Positions 9,971 to 18,057 of a DNA stretch of 64,000 nt are shown here, in pieces. This stretch comes from JACVRN01 sp963715565 (GTDB lineage Bacteria; Acidobacteriota; Blastocatellia; Pyrinomonadales; Pyrinomonadaceae): the NCBI GenBank assembly GCA_963715565.1, contig OY970256.1, forward strand, positions 4,650,001-4,714,000, read 5' to 3'. A model generated the notes under the pieces. It saw only the letters and a program-made list of their open reading frames with translations, did no database searches and was not told the DNA's origin. Position 1 is the stretch's first letter, and every line of letters starts with the position of its first letter. Position numbers and translations under genes: made by a program.

Positions 9971-11152
9971 ATGTCAAGCTTGAAAGCCTCGCGGGCGGAG
10001 CGCGTAAAAAGTCCGTGCCGGGGCCCTGATTCTTTGCGTAAACACCTGAAATTTATCGTACTTGTGTTGCTCGCCGCCCTGATTCTGTGGTGGTTCGGGC
10101 GGGGGCTCAACTGGGCCGAGGTGCGCGGGGCCGTGGCCTCCTCGGATTGGCGTTTACTGGCAGCTGCCGCCGGGGTCATCTCCGTGGGCTACCTGATTCG
10201 CGCCTTTCGCTGGCGTGCGCTGCTTGCGCCGATTACCCCTGCCAGCCTGCGCGAAGTCTTTGTGGCGACCACAATGGGCTTTGCCTCGGTCTTTCTCTTC
10301 GGGCGCGCGGGCGAGGTAGTGCGCCCCGTCGTGCTTCCGCTGCGGGACAAGCGCGTGCGGCCCGGCGCGGCCTTTGTCACCATCGCGGTCGAGCGTATCT
10401 GCGACATGGCGCTCGTCGGCGCGCTCTTTGCGCTTAACCTGCTCTGGTTTCCTGTGCCTGCGAACCGCGTCGCGGAATTCGAGTACGTGCGGCGAGCCGG
10501 TTGGATTCTGCTGGCGCTGATTGCTCTGGGGTTGCTGGGGCTGGCGTGGTTCAAGCGTCGCGCGCCGAGCGTCACCGGCTGGCTCGATAAAAAGTTGTCG
10601 CGCGTGCGTTTTGTTCCGCAGCGAGTGGGGCGCGCAGTTGTTCATCTGCTTGAGCAGTTGGCGCGCGCCTTGAGCATCCTGGCTGATGCGCGCGAGCTGA
10701 TGGTAACGGCGGGGTGGACGATTGCTTTGTGGTTCTTGATTAGCTGCGCCTGCTGGCTGGTGTTGCGTGCGTTCGGGCTGCCCTTCGGGGCGAAAGAGAC
10801 TGTGTTTGTGATGAGCTGGGGGCTGGTCGGCTCGCTCGTGCCGACGCCGGGCGGAGCCGCAGGCGCTTTCCACGCCACCATCAAGTATGGACTTTACGTG
10901 TTTCTGGCCGTGGACGAGAACAAGTCTGCGGCCATAGCCATCGTCATGCATTTAATCTTTTTCGGCCCGGCGCTCGTGTTCGGTCTCTACTATTTCCTGC
11001 GCGGCGAGGTCAACATCTCGCGCGTGCGCGAGCTGACATCTACAGAGGCGGTCGAGCACGCCGTCGAAGAGGAAGACGATTTAGGGTTAAGCAAGGAAGC
11101 GTCCGAGCAAAGGGAAACGATTACCGGAAAAGAAGTGATGAGTGCGGAGTAG
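9971..11152 (+). CDS. YbhN/UPF0104-type flippase-like membrane protein
   Basis: 393 aa, about eight to nine membrane helices. It belongs to the lysylphosphatidylglycerol synthase transmembrane-domain superfamily (AglD/YbhN-like). Typical motifs are RWRALL after helix 2, GRAGEVVRP (residues ~112-120) and PTPGGAAGAFHA (~295-306). There is no C-terminal synthetase domain, so it is the transmembrane part alone, associated with polyprenyl- or glycolipid-linked transport or modification. The last ~45 residues are acidic and hydrophilic. No good ribosome site precedes the ATG at 9971; a TTG 21 codons later (before RKHLKFIVLV) is an alternative. It is flanked on both sides by copies of the same palindromic element. 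Confidence 0.88.
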   Translation: MSSLKASRAERVKSPCRGPDSLRKHLKFIVLVLLAALILWWFGRGLNWAEVRGAVASSDWRLLAAAAGVISVGYLIRAFRWRALLAPITPASLREVFVATTMGFASVFLFGRAGEVVRPVVLPLRDKRVRPGAAFVTIAVERICDMALVGALFALNLLWFPVPANRVAEFEYVRRAGWILLALIALGLLGLAWFKRRAPSVTGWLDKKLSRVRFVPQRVGRAVVHLLEQLARALSILADARELMVTAGWTIALWFLISCACWLVLRAFGLPFGAKETVFVMSWGLVGSLVPTPGGAAGAFHATIKYGLYVFLAVDENKSAAIAIVMHLIFFGPALVFGLYYFLRGEVNISRVRELTSTEAVEHAVEEEDDLGLSKEASEQRETITGKEVMSAE

Positions 11153-11154
11153 AA

Positions 11155-11274
11155 GTAAAAAGGCAAAAGGTAAAAGGCAAAAGTGAGGCGGAAGCCGCTT
11201 TCTACAGAGAAGCGAAATCTGTAGCAGCTTTTTATCCTTATCCATTTTGCCTTTTACCTTTTGCCTTTTGCCTT
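11155..11274 (+). repeat. ~120-bp palindromic element, copy 2
   Basis: Left arm 11161-11182 and right arm 11245-11266 are perfect 22-bp complements made of AGGCAAA/AGGTAAA units. The core shares AGGCGGAAGCCG, TACAGAGAAG, AAATCTGTAG and TTTTATCC with copy 1. It ends directly before the GAGGAG ribosome site of nrdR. Confidence 0.85.
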
Positions 11275-11290
11275 GAGGAGCGAAGCGACT

Positions 11291-11779
11291 ATGAAGTGTC
11301 CTTTCTGTGGTTTTATCGAAGACAAGGTGGTTGATTCGCGCGAGTCGCGCGAGGGGGATGCTATCCGCCGCAGGCGCGAGTGTTTGCGCTGCGAACGCAG
11401 GTTTACCTCTTACGAGCGGATTGACGAAATCCCCTACATGGTGGTTAAAAAGGACGGGCGGCGCGAACAGTTTGACCGCAACAAGGTGATGTCAGGCTTG
11501 CTGCGCGCCTGCGAGAAGCGGCCCGTTCCGTCTTCCAAGCTTGAAACAATCGTCAATTCGATTGAGAAGTACGTGCAGGAATCGCCCGAGCGCGAGCGGC
11601 CCACATCGAAAATCGGCGAGATGATCATGCGCCGCTTGAAGGAGCTGGACAAGGTCGCCTACGTGAGGTTCGCTTCCGTGTATCTGGATTTTGAAGACGT
11701 CTCGGATTTCATGCACGAGCTGAAAAACCTGGTGCGCTCGCGCCAGGGAGGAGGAGGCCAGCAGGCGCGCCGCGCATGA
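11291..11779 (+). CDS. nrdR: Transcriptional repressor NrdR
   Basis: 162 aa. A zinc-ribbon/ATP-cone repressor that shuts off ribonucleotide reductase genes when dATP is high. The zinc ribbon has Cys 3, 6, 31 and 34 (CPFC...CLRC) and the conserved DSRESREGDAIRRRREC block. The ATP cone follows (VVKKDGRREQFDRNKV, then PTSKIGEMIMRRLKELDKVAYVRFASVY). I start at ATG 11291, after GAGGAG; the upstream extension to 11261 is repeat DNA. The stop overlaps the hsp20 start (ATGA, 11776-11779), so the two are translationally coupled. No ribonucleotide reductase gene is in the window. Confidence 0.97.
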   Translation: MKCPFCGFIEDKVVDSRESREGDAIRRRRECLRCERRFTSYERIDEIPYMVVKKDGRREQFDRNKVMSGLLRACEKRPVPSSKLETIVNSIEKYVQESPERERPTSKIGEMIMRRLKELDKVAYVRFASVYLDFEDVSDFMHELKNLVRSRQGGGGQQARRA

Positions 11780-12282
11780 AGCGAGATCGTCCGCGAAAGG
11801 TCACCGTCCAAATGGTCAAGGCCGTACACGCCACAGGGCTTGAGCGTCTGGAATTGGAGAAGTTGCGCGACCGCGTGGGTTGCCTCTATGCCGCTCTGCA
11901 AGAGGCTACGCAGGCGGACGTCCCCGCAGTGCCCGGAGCATGGCTGCCGCCCGTGGACCTGTGCGAGACGGAAGATGCCGTCGTCGTTCGAGTGGAGTTG
12001 CCGGGTGTCAAAGCCTCGGACGTTCATGTCGGGTTGACCAGCACGCAGCTCCTGATTCACGGCGTCAAGAAAAAAGGCGCGCCACGCCAGCGCGTTCTCT
12101 CGCATCTATGCTCTGAGAGAAGTTACGGCCCGTTTAGCCGTACGATTCCGCTGCGGTGGACTGTCAGCGTGCGCGAGGCCACGGCAGAATTGAGAAAAGG
12201 CGTCCTTGTCGTACGTCTCCCGAAATTGAAAGAGAGGCGCGGGGCGGAATTCAAAGTCTCCGTTAAGGATGCGGGCGAGTAA
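11776..12282 (+). CDS. Hsp20/alpha-crystallin small heat shock protein
   Basis: 168 aa. An ATP-independent holdase that keeps unfolding proteins soluble. The alpha-crystallin domain spans about residues 55-150. It carries the beta-strand motif VRVELPGVKASDVHVGL and the terminal GVLVVRLPKLKE, close to the usual A-x-x-x-n-G-V-L signature. The first ~45 residues include a predicted helix. It overlaps nrdR by four bases and lies 61 bases before lon, so nrdR, hsp20 and lon could be one protein-quality-control transcript; I see no hairpin between hsp20 and lon. Confidence 0.93.
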   Translation: MKRDRPRKVTVQMVKAVHATGLERLELEKLRDRVGCLYAALQEATQADVPAVPGAWLPPVDLCETEDAVVVRVELPGVKASDVHVGLTSTQLLIHGVKKKGAPRQRVLSHLCSERSYGPFSRTIPLRWTVSVREATAELRKGVLVVRLPKLKERRGAEFKVSVKDAGE

Positions 12283-12343
12283 AAATTCTCTCGGGTGAAA
12301 TCAGAAAGATTTCCGGCGTACGTACTTAATCAGTAAGGAACTT

Positions 12344-14800
12344 ATGTCAACTATCATCAATCAGGAAATCCCGGACGGATTGGAAGCGCCGGACGGCAAC
12401 GGCGAGCAGCTTCAAATTCCCAACGAGCTGCCCGTGCTGCCCTTGCGCGACATCGTTATCTATCCATTCATGATCGTCCCGCTTTTCGTCTCGCGCGAGC
12501 GTTCCATACGCGCCGTGGACGAAGCGCTGGGCGAAAATCGGATGATTCTTCTGGCTTCGCAGAAGGATTTGGACAAAGAGGAGCCGGGCGTCGATGACCT
12601 CTATCAAATAGGCACTGTGGCCGTCATCATGCGTATGCTGAAATTGCCCGACGGTCGCATACGCATTCTTGTACAAGGGTTGACGCGCGCCCGTCTCGAA
12701 TCGGTGGAAGCGGGCGGCGAATACCTGCGTGCGAGGCTTTCAGTCGTGCAGGAATCGCCCGTGCCCGAGCGCTCTCTGGAAGTCGAAGCCTTGATTCGCA
12801 ACGTGCGCGGTTCGATGGAAAAGGCCGCTAATCTTGGCAAGAACATCTCGCCCGAAGTGATGGCGATTATCGCTAATCTGGATGACGCGGGACGCCTCGC
12901 GGATCTCTCGGCCTCGAATTTAGAACTCAAAGTCGAAGACGCGCAGAGTGTTCTGGACATCTCGGACACGACCGCGCGCCTGCGCCGCGTAAACGAGCTG
13001 CTCAACAAAGAGATTGAAGTTCTCACGGTCCAGCAGGAAATCAACACACAGGCGCGGGCGGACATAGACCGCTCGCAGCGCGAGTTCTACCTGCGTCAGC
13101 AGTTAAAAGCGATTCAGCAGGAGCTTGGCGAAGGGAATGAACTGGCCGAAGAGATAGCGCAGTTTCGCGAGAAGATTGAAGCGTCCAAGATGCCCAAGCC
13201 TGCCGAAGAAGAATCCCTGCGGCAGTTGAAGAAGCTTGAGCGCATGCACCCGGACGCGGCGGAAACAGCCACCCTGCGCAACTGGCTTGAGATAATGACG
13301 GACCTTCCATGGTCCAAAGCTTCCGTTGACAACCTCGATCTGGTCAAAGCCGAGCGCGTCCTGAACGAAGACCACTACGGCTTGGAGCGCGTCAAGGAAC
13401 GCATCATCGAAGCCTTGGCCGTGCGCAAGCTGAAAGAGAAACCCAAGGGGCCGATTCTTTGCCTCGTTGGTCCTCCGGGCGTGGGCAAAACCAGTTTGGG
13501 TCGCTCGATTGCGCGCGCGCTTGACCGTAAATTCGTGCGCCTCTCTTTAGGCGGCGTTCATGATGAAGCGGAGATTCGCGGCCACCGTAGAACTTACGTC
13601 GGCGCGATGCCCGGTCGCATCGTTCAGGCCATACAGCAGGCGGGCACAAACAACCCGCTCATCATGCTCGACGAGATTGATAAAGTCGGCGCTGATTTTC
13701 GCGGCGACCCGTCGTCTGCTTTGCTCGAAGTCCTTGATCCCGAGCAGAACAATTCGTTCCGCGATAACTATCTGGGCGTCACCTTCGATTTGTCGAACGT
13801 GATGTTTATGACGACAGCCAACGTGCTCGACACGGTTCAGCCCCCCTTGCGCGACCGCATGGAGGTCATTCGTCTGGCGGGCTACACAGAGGAAGAGAAG
13901 CGCGAGATTGCGCGTCGTCATCTTCTGCCCAAGCAGATGGAAGAGAACGGCATCACGGCCAAAAACCTGAACATCTCCAAGACCGCGATTACGGGCATCA
14001 TTCAGCAGTACACGCAGGAAGCGGGCTTGCGCCAGCTTGAGCGCGAAATCGGTGCGGTCTGCCGTAAGGTCGCGCGCCGCATCGCCGAAGGAAATACCGA
14101 GACGGTGCGCGTGACTGTCAAAAACCTGCACGAGTTCCTGCGTGCGCCCAAGGTCATCCCCGACGAGATATTGAAGAAAGACCAGGTCGGCGTCGCCACG
14201 GGGCTGGCGTGGACAGCTGTGGGCGGCGACGTCCTCTTCATAGAAGCCCTGCGCATGAAGGGCAAGGGCCAACTGGTTTTGACCGGGCAACTGGGCGACG
14301 TGATGAGGGAATCGGCACAGGCCGCCTATTCCTATGCCAAGTCGCGCGCGGTCGAGCTGGAAATCAACGAAGAGGATTTCAATAACTACGACATACACAT
14401 ACACATCCCCGAAGGCGCAATTCCCAAGGATGGCCCGTCGGCGGGTATCACGCTGGCGACCGCTATGGTGTCCGTCCTGTCGCAGCGCCCCATACGCAAG
14501 GATGTCGCGATGACGGGAGAAATCACCCTGCGTGGGAATGTTTTGCCTGTGGGCGGGGTCAAAGAAAAGGTGCTGGCGGCGCGCCGCGCGCGTGTTTCGA
14601 CCATTATTCTGCCCATGCAAAACCGCCGCGACATGGACGAGGTTCCCAAAGAGCTTTTCGGCGATATACGCTTTGTCTTTGTGGATAACGTCCGGCAGGT
14701 CTTCCGAGAGGCTTTGAGGGACAAGGTCGTGCCCCCGGCCCCGGCCCGAGGCCCAAGACCCGCGAGACTACCGCAGGCGGCTTCGAGTCCCGGCCATTAA
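12344..14800 (+). CDS. lon: ATP-dependent Lon protease (LonA type)
   Basis: 818 aa, the normal length for bacterial LonA. Domains in order: N-terminal substrate-binding domain (about 28-220, beginning LPVLPLRDIVIYP), coiled helical region (about 220-330), AAA+ module with Walker A GPPGVGKTS (about 375-385) and Walker B LIMLDEIDK, and C-terminal protease. The Ser-Lys dyad is present: PKDGPSAG (Ser about 698) and GGVKEKVLA (Lys about 740). It degrades misfolded and regulatory proteins in the cytoplasm. AAGGA lies shortly before the ATG. A strong hairpin follows the stop at 14851. Confidence 0.98.
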   Translation: MSTIINQEIPDGLEAPDGNGEQLQIPNELPVLPLRDIVIYPFMIVPLFVSRERSIRAVDEALGENRMILLASQKDLDKEEPGVDDLYQIGTVAVIMRMLKLPDGRIRILVQGLTRARLESVEAGGEYLRARLSVVQESPVPERSLEVEALIRNVRGSMEKAANLGKNISPEVMAIIANLDDAGRLADLSASNLELKVEDAQSVLDISDTTARLRRVNELLNKEIEVLTVQQEINTQARADIDRSQREFYLRQQLKAIQQELGEGNELAEEIAQFREKIEASKMPKPAEEESLRQLKKLERMHPDAAETATLRNWLEIMTDLPWSKASVDNLDLVKAERVLNEDHYGLERVKERIIEALAVRKLKEKPKGPILCLVGPPGVGKTSLGRSIARALDRKFVRLSLGGVHDEAEIRGHRRTYVGAMPGRIVQAIQQAGTNNPLIMLDEIDKVGADFRGDPSSALLEVLDPEQNNSFRDNYLGVTFDLSNVMFMTTANVLDTVQPPLRDRMEVIRLAGYTEEEKREIARRHLLPKQMEENGITAKNLNISKTAITGIIQQYTQEAGLRQLEREIGAVCRKVARRIAEGNTETVRVTVKNLHEFLRAPKVIPDEILKKDQVGVATGLAWTAVGGDVLFIEALRMKGKGQLVLTGQLGDVMRESAQAAYSYAKSRAVELEINEEDFNNYDIHIHIPEGAIPKDGPSAGITLATAMVSVLSQRPIRKDVAMTGEITLRGNVLPVGGVKEKVLAARRARVSTIILPMQNRRDMDEVPKELFGDIRFVFVDNVRQVFREALRDKVVPPAPARGPRPARLPQAASSPGH

Positions 14801-14850
14801 AGGGTTATAAGCGGAGCTATTTCAACATTTAGTTCCTGAAACTTTTCCCA

Positions 14851-14877
14851 GCGGAGGCGCAACCCGAAGCGCCTCCG
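14851..14877 (+). terminator. lon terminator hairpin
   Basis: CGGAGGCGC (14852-14860) pairs with GCGCCTCCG (14869-14877), followed by a T-rich stretch (TTGCATCTTTATT). It lies about 50 bases after the lon stop. Confidence 0.8.
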
Positions 14878-14896
14878 TTGCATCTTTATTACTTGA

Positions 14897-14937
14897 GGCG
14901 AAGCAGGTTTTTTAGTGGAAAACTTCACTGCTTCGCC
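14897..14937. terminator. Second hairpin after lon
   Basis: GGCGAAGCAG (14897-14906) pairs with CTGCTTCGCC (14928-14937) around a 21-base loop. It may be a back-up terminator. Beyond it the region to 15166 holds a promoter but no gene. Confidence 0.55.
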
Positions 14938-14960
14938 TTCTCTTTCTAATGGGGACCGGT

Positions 14961-14989
14961 TTGACACCCCCTGGACCGTGTGCTAACCT
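14961..14989 (+). promoter_or_regulatory. Sigma-70-type promoter of the lytic transglycosylase gene
   Basis: A consensus TTGACA (14961-14966), 17-base spacer and TAACCT (14984-14989). Transcription would start near 14996, giving a leader of about 170 nt before the ATG at 15167. Confidence 0.6.
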
Positions 14990-15166
14990 TCGCCTCCTGT
15001 GGCTTCGCTAATCAGGCAAGCCCACCGAGCGAAGCCAGCTCAAAAAAGGAACCGAATAATCACCCTCGCGTTTTATACTGGTGGATGCCGCCTGTGCGAC
15101 TCCGGTTATGGAGAAGTCGCCGTCGTGGATTCGCTCTAAAGGCCTCGATAAGGAGAACGACGACTG

Positions 15167-16786
15167 ATGACGAAAGCTTTCCCCCGTTTGAGCGCACTCG
15201 CCCCCTTAGCAGTTCTATTAGTCCTTACTTTTGCTATTAATACCCGCGCGCAGGCTCCTGCGGCCTCGTCGCTTCGTAATACCCCGAATGAAATAGACAA
15301 GAACGCGCCCGTCGTCGAGCAGATTATCTCGAACTCCGAGCGTTTCTTTCATGAAGGCGAACTGCATCTGAAGGCGAACCAGCGTTACGAAGCACGCGAA
15401 AAGTTCGATAAGGCTGTGGACACGATTCTCAACGCCGGTCTGGACGTGCGTGGAAATCCGCGTCTGCAAACTTACTATCTTGAGCTGACCGAGCGCATCT
15501 ATCGCCTGGAAGTCCCGCAGCAACGCAATAATACGCCCGCCGCCATCAACAACATGCAGCAGGTCGCCAGCAACGATGTGTCTCCTGCTTCCATGACGGT
15601 CGCACAGCAGCAGGAAGAACAGGAAGTCGGCTTTAAGGATCAGAAGTTCGAGCCTTCGCCGCTCGACGATTTAGCCAAGCTCGTGCTGACCACGTCGGAG
15701 ACGACCGTGGACCCTGCGGACATGGAAGGCTTGGAGATGGCTAAGAACTCCCTTGACTTCCAGTTCAATCCGAACCCGCTCATACAGCAGTACATCAACT
15801 ACTATCAGGGTCGCGGACGCGGCACGATGGAGAGCGGTCTGCGCCGCTCGGGCCAGTTTATGAAGATGGCGCGCCAGATTTTCCGTGAAGAGGGCGTGCC
15901 CGAAGACATCGTCTGGCTCGGACAGGTCGAGAGCGCATGGCGCACGAAAGCTTATTCGTCGGCTGCCGCCTCCGGTCTCTGGCAGTTTATTCCGGGCACG
16001 GGCCGTGCTTACGGGCTTCGTCAGACCGCATGGATTGACGAGCGCAACAGTCTTGAGAAGGCCACGCGCGCTTCGGCCAGATATTTGAAGTTCCTCGCGC
16101 GCCGCTACAACGGCAACTGGGAACTGGCTATGGGCGCTTACAACACCGGCGAAGGCAATGTTGACCGCGCCATACAGCGCGCGGGCCGCGCAGACTTCTG
16201 GGCCATCTACCCGTACATCGCGCAGGAGACGCGCAATTACGTCCCCAATATCATGGCGACGATTTTGATTGCCAAGAACCGCGAGAAGTACGGCTTCGGC
16301 CACGTTCGCCCGGACGCTCCGCTGGCCTACGACATTATCGAAGTCCAGTCGGCCACGAGCCTGCGGTTGATTGCGGCGGCTGCGGGGACGAGCGTTGACT
16401 ACATACAATCTCTGAACCCGGAGCTTCGTAAAGACGTGACGCCGCGCGGCGAGGCTTATCGTGTGCGCATCCCTGCCGGAAAATCCAAGGATGTCGTCGC
16501 TTACATCAAGAACATTCCGGTTGACCGTCGCGATCAGGCTCCGGGGCTGACGCAGATGGTCAGCATGACCCGCGAGCGACCGAACACGGCTGCTCCGACG
16601 TCGCGCGGTCTGATGAAAGTCAGGGCTCGCGCTGGCGACACCATCGCCAAGATTGCCGAGCGTTCCAATGTTTCGGCTGACGAAGTCGCGCGCTTGAATG
16701 GCATGCCGGTCAACGCCGAATTACAGCCCGGACTGGAAATCAAGGTTCCGTCGGCGACCCCCAATACACGCGGACGCGGACGATAA
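15167..16786 (+). CDS. MltD-like lytic transglycosylase with two LysM domains
   Basis: 539 aa. Cleaves the glycan strands of peptidoglycan in the periplasm. Signal peptide at residues 1-29 (ending NTRAQA). The N-terminal 150 residues are helical and unassigned. The SLT domain lies at about 205-350, with catalytic Glu 255 in GQVESAWRTKAYS, then SGLWQFIPGTGRAYGL and the AMGAYNTGEGNVDRAI motif. Two LysM-type modules follow, at about 388-440 and 484-531 (RAGDTIAKIAERSNVS). AAGGAG precedes the ATG by 10 bases. A single-gene unit between its own promoter and the terminator at 16843. Confidence 0.95.
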   Translation: MTKAFPRLSALAPLAVLLVLTFAINTRAQAPAASSLRNTPNEIDKNAPVVEQIISNSERFFHEGELHLKANQRYEAREKFDKAVDTILNAGLDVRGNPRLQTYYLELTERIYRLEVPQQRNNTPAAINNMQQVASNDVSPASMTVAQQQEEQEVGFKDQKFEPSPLDDLAKLVLTTSETTVDPADMEGLEMAKNSLDFQFNPNPLIQQYINYYQGRGRGTMESGLRRSGQFMKMARQIFREEGVPEDIVWLGQVESAWRTKAYSSAAASGLWQFIPGTGRAYGLRQTAWIDERNSLEKATRASARYLKFLARRYNGNWELAMGAYNTGEGNVDRAIQRAGRADFWAIYPYIAQETRNYVPNIMATILIAKNREKYGFGHVRPDAPLAYDIIEVQSATSLRLIAAAAGTSVDYIQSLNPELRKDVTPRGEAYRVRIPAGKSKDVVAYIKNIPVDRRDQAPGLTQMVSMTRERPNTAAPTSRGLMKVRARAGDTIAKIAERSNVSADEVARLNGMPVNAELQPGLEIKVPSATPNTRGRGR

Positions 16787-16842
16787 CTTTCGGACAAACG
16801 TTCCGCTGCTTTTCATGAGCGGCGAAACGCTTCAGGTAAATC

Positions 16843-16891
16843 AAAGCAGAGCGGGCTCGTCAAGAATGTCTTGACGAGCCCGCTCTGCTTT
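16843..16891 (+). terminator. 22-bp perfect-stem intrinsic terminator
   Basis: Arms 16843-16864 and 16870-16891 pair perfectly around a 5-base loop (AATGT), and a T run follows. This is the best intrinsic terminator in the window. It ends the transglycosylase transcript. Confidence 0.93.
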
Positions 16892-17215
16892 TTCCGAAGG
16901 ACAACTCTTCGGCTAAAATTTGGCTCCCTGCGCCTACGTCTTCTCTCGCTAATCTAATCGTCCGACTCCAAAGTAGAGCAAAGCTTTCATCATCCTCACG
17001 GGCCACATGGCAGGCTGTCCACGAAATCTTTACGCAGTCTAAATCCCACATAACACAGCATTGTCATCACCGATTATTCACCGCCGAGACGCGGAGGACG
17101 CGGAGTTAACGCAGAGAGGGTTGAATCATTTTTCTCTCTGCGCCCCCTCTGCGCTCTCTGCGCCTCGGCGGTGAATTCTTATTGAAACTGAGCTACTACC
17201 CGCGTCGAACTTAAA
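16892..17215. other. Intergenic region with attC-like motif and repeat A
   Basis: No gene. Bases 16955-17000 hold CTAATCTAATCGTCCGACTC followed by CTTTCATCATCCTC, a variant of the recurring attC-like motif. Bases 17078-17173 are palindrome A copy 2. Confidence 0.6.
17078..17173. repeat. Dispersed palindrome A, copy 2
   Basis: Opens TCACCGCCGAGACGCGGAGG and closes CTCTGCGCCTCGGCGGTGA. A stand-alone copy without the inserted B element. It lies just upstream of the 17216 promoter. Confidence 0.87.
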
Positions 17216-17244
17216 TTGACAATCGTGGGGGCGGCGAGTAGAAT
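17216..17244 (+). promoter_or_regulatory. Near-consensus sigma-70 promoter of the ATP-grasp operon
   Basis: TTGACA (17216-17221), 17-base spacer, TAGAAT (17239-17244). This is the closest match to the bacterial consensus in the window. It would start a transcript near 17251, leaving about 375 nt of leader before the first ATG at 17627. Confidence 0.75.
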
Positions 17245-17626
17245 TCGCGCATTATTAAACGCGCATTAAATGTGGAGTAGCGTCCTTTCCTTGCACCTCG
17301 ATTCACGCTGACCGCTCGTGCCCAGTGCCGATTGTTTATCAAGCGCGTGCTGTTTTAATTTCGAGTTTTAAGATGAAAATCACGCCCATGTGAGCCGTGG
17401 TAACTTCCGAGCCCTGTAGGAAATTTCTTCCTCGTAGGTCAACGCATTAATTCTCGCCCCCCGCAGAGCAATGTGACCAAAGCTCTGTGGCCCATTGCTG
17501 GAAGTAAACAGGCTTTCCAGCAATTCAGCCTCCTCTTAACTTGTGCGCTTTAGGAAAAGCGTGCCCCTTCAATTAGTCTTTCAATCGTCGTAGTGAATCT
17601 TCGCTACTTTGAAAAGGAGAAAATCA
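17245..17626 (+). other. Long 5' leader, possibly structured RNA
   Basis: No open frame of note. It contains the direct repeat CGCGCATTA (two copies within 17245-17270) and a short AGGAAATTTCTTCCT hairpin. Two stronger hairpins follow: CCGCAGAGC/GCTCTGTGG (about 17461-17490) and TGCTGGAA/TTCCAGCA (about 17494-17524). I do not recognise a known riboswitch or 6S RNA. A cis-regulatory leader or a separate small RNA are both possible. Confidence 0.35.
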
Positions 17627-17962
17627 ATGGGAGCAAGTATATTTTTGCAAGAAAGCTACACCTTGAATCTTGACATCATCAGAGGAATCACTCCCGTCAA
17701 GACGGAGCCGGAGGTGCTGAGGGCGATCACGGATTTAATCGCCGTCAATATTCAAACTCAACAGATGCTCGGGCAGTTAGCGGGCAGGGGTCAGGGGTTG
17801 CAGGGCGGATCCTTTATCGGCAAGGGCATGCGCGCCGACGAAGGCTCAGCTTATGACGACTCGGCGGAGCAAGTGCGCCTGCTCTCGCAGCGGGTCGAAG
17901 AACTGGAGAAACGATTAGGCGAGGGTACGACCTCAAAAGCTGCGACAGGCTCCAATAAGTAG
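17627..17962 (+). CDS. Small cysteine-free protein leading an ATP-grasp operon
   Basis: 111 aa, unknown family. The ATG at 17627 follows AAGGAGA by about 6 bases, so I prefer it to the ATG at 17609. Residues 1-50 (from MGASIFLQESYTLNL) look like a folded, amphipathic segment. A Gly-rich linker follows (AGRGQGLQGGSFIGKG, about 57-72), then a coiled coil (EQVRLLSQRVEELEKRL, about 85-102) and a polar tail. It has no Cys, so it cannot itself be a lanthionine substrate. Being first in an operon with an ATP-grasp pair, it could be the ligase substrate, a carrier or a partner protein. None of these is shown by sequence alone. Confidence 0.75.
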   Translation: MGASIFLQESYTLNLDIIRGITPVKTEPEVLRAITDLIAVNIQTQQMLGQLAGRGQGLQGGSFIGKGMRADEGSAYDDSAEQVRLLSQRVEELEKRLGEGTTSKAATGSNK

Positions 17963-17980
17963 CCCGCACGCCGGGCGATT

Positions 17981-18010
17981 TGCCGGGCCGGAAACGTTTC
18001 CCGCCCGGCA
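17981..18010 (+). terminator. Intercistronic hairpin
   Basis: TGCCGGGC (17981-17988) pairs with GCCCGGCA (18003-18010) and lies 19 bases after the stop of the small protein. No T run follows, so it may tune downstream expression or RNA stability rather than terminate. It also argues against translation of the next gene from 17980. Confidence 0.5.
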
Positions 18011-18057
18011 GCCGCTTTTCGGCCACAGCCATTCTGACGAGCAAGGCAAATGATGCG

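Noticed and set aside
13547..14620. 357-aa open frame antisense to lon
   Set aside because: It is a shadow of the highly biased lon codons. The forward protein is a complete, conserved Lon.
17627..17962. Lanthipeptide precursor for the HopA1/LanC operon
   Set aside because: The protein contains no Cys, is 111 aa with a folded N-terminus and coiled coil, and is on the opposite strand. It could still be a substrate of ATP-grasp or of dehydration alone, but not of lanthionine formation.
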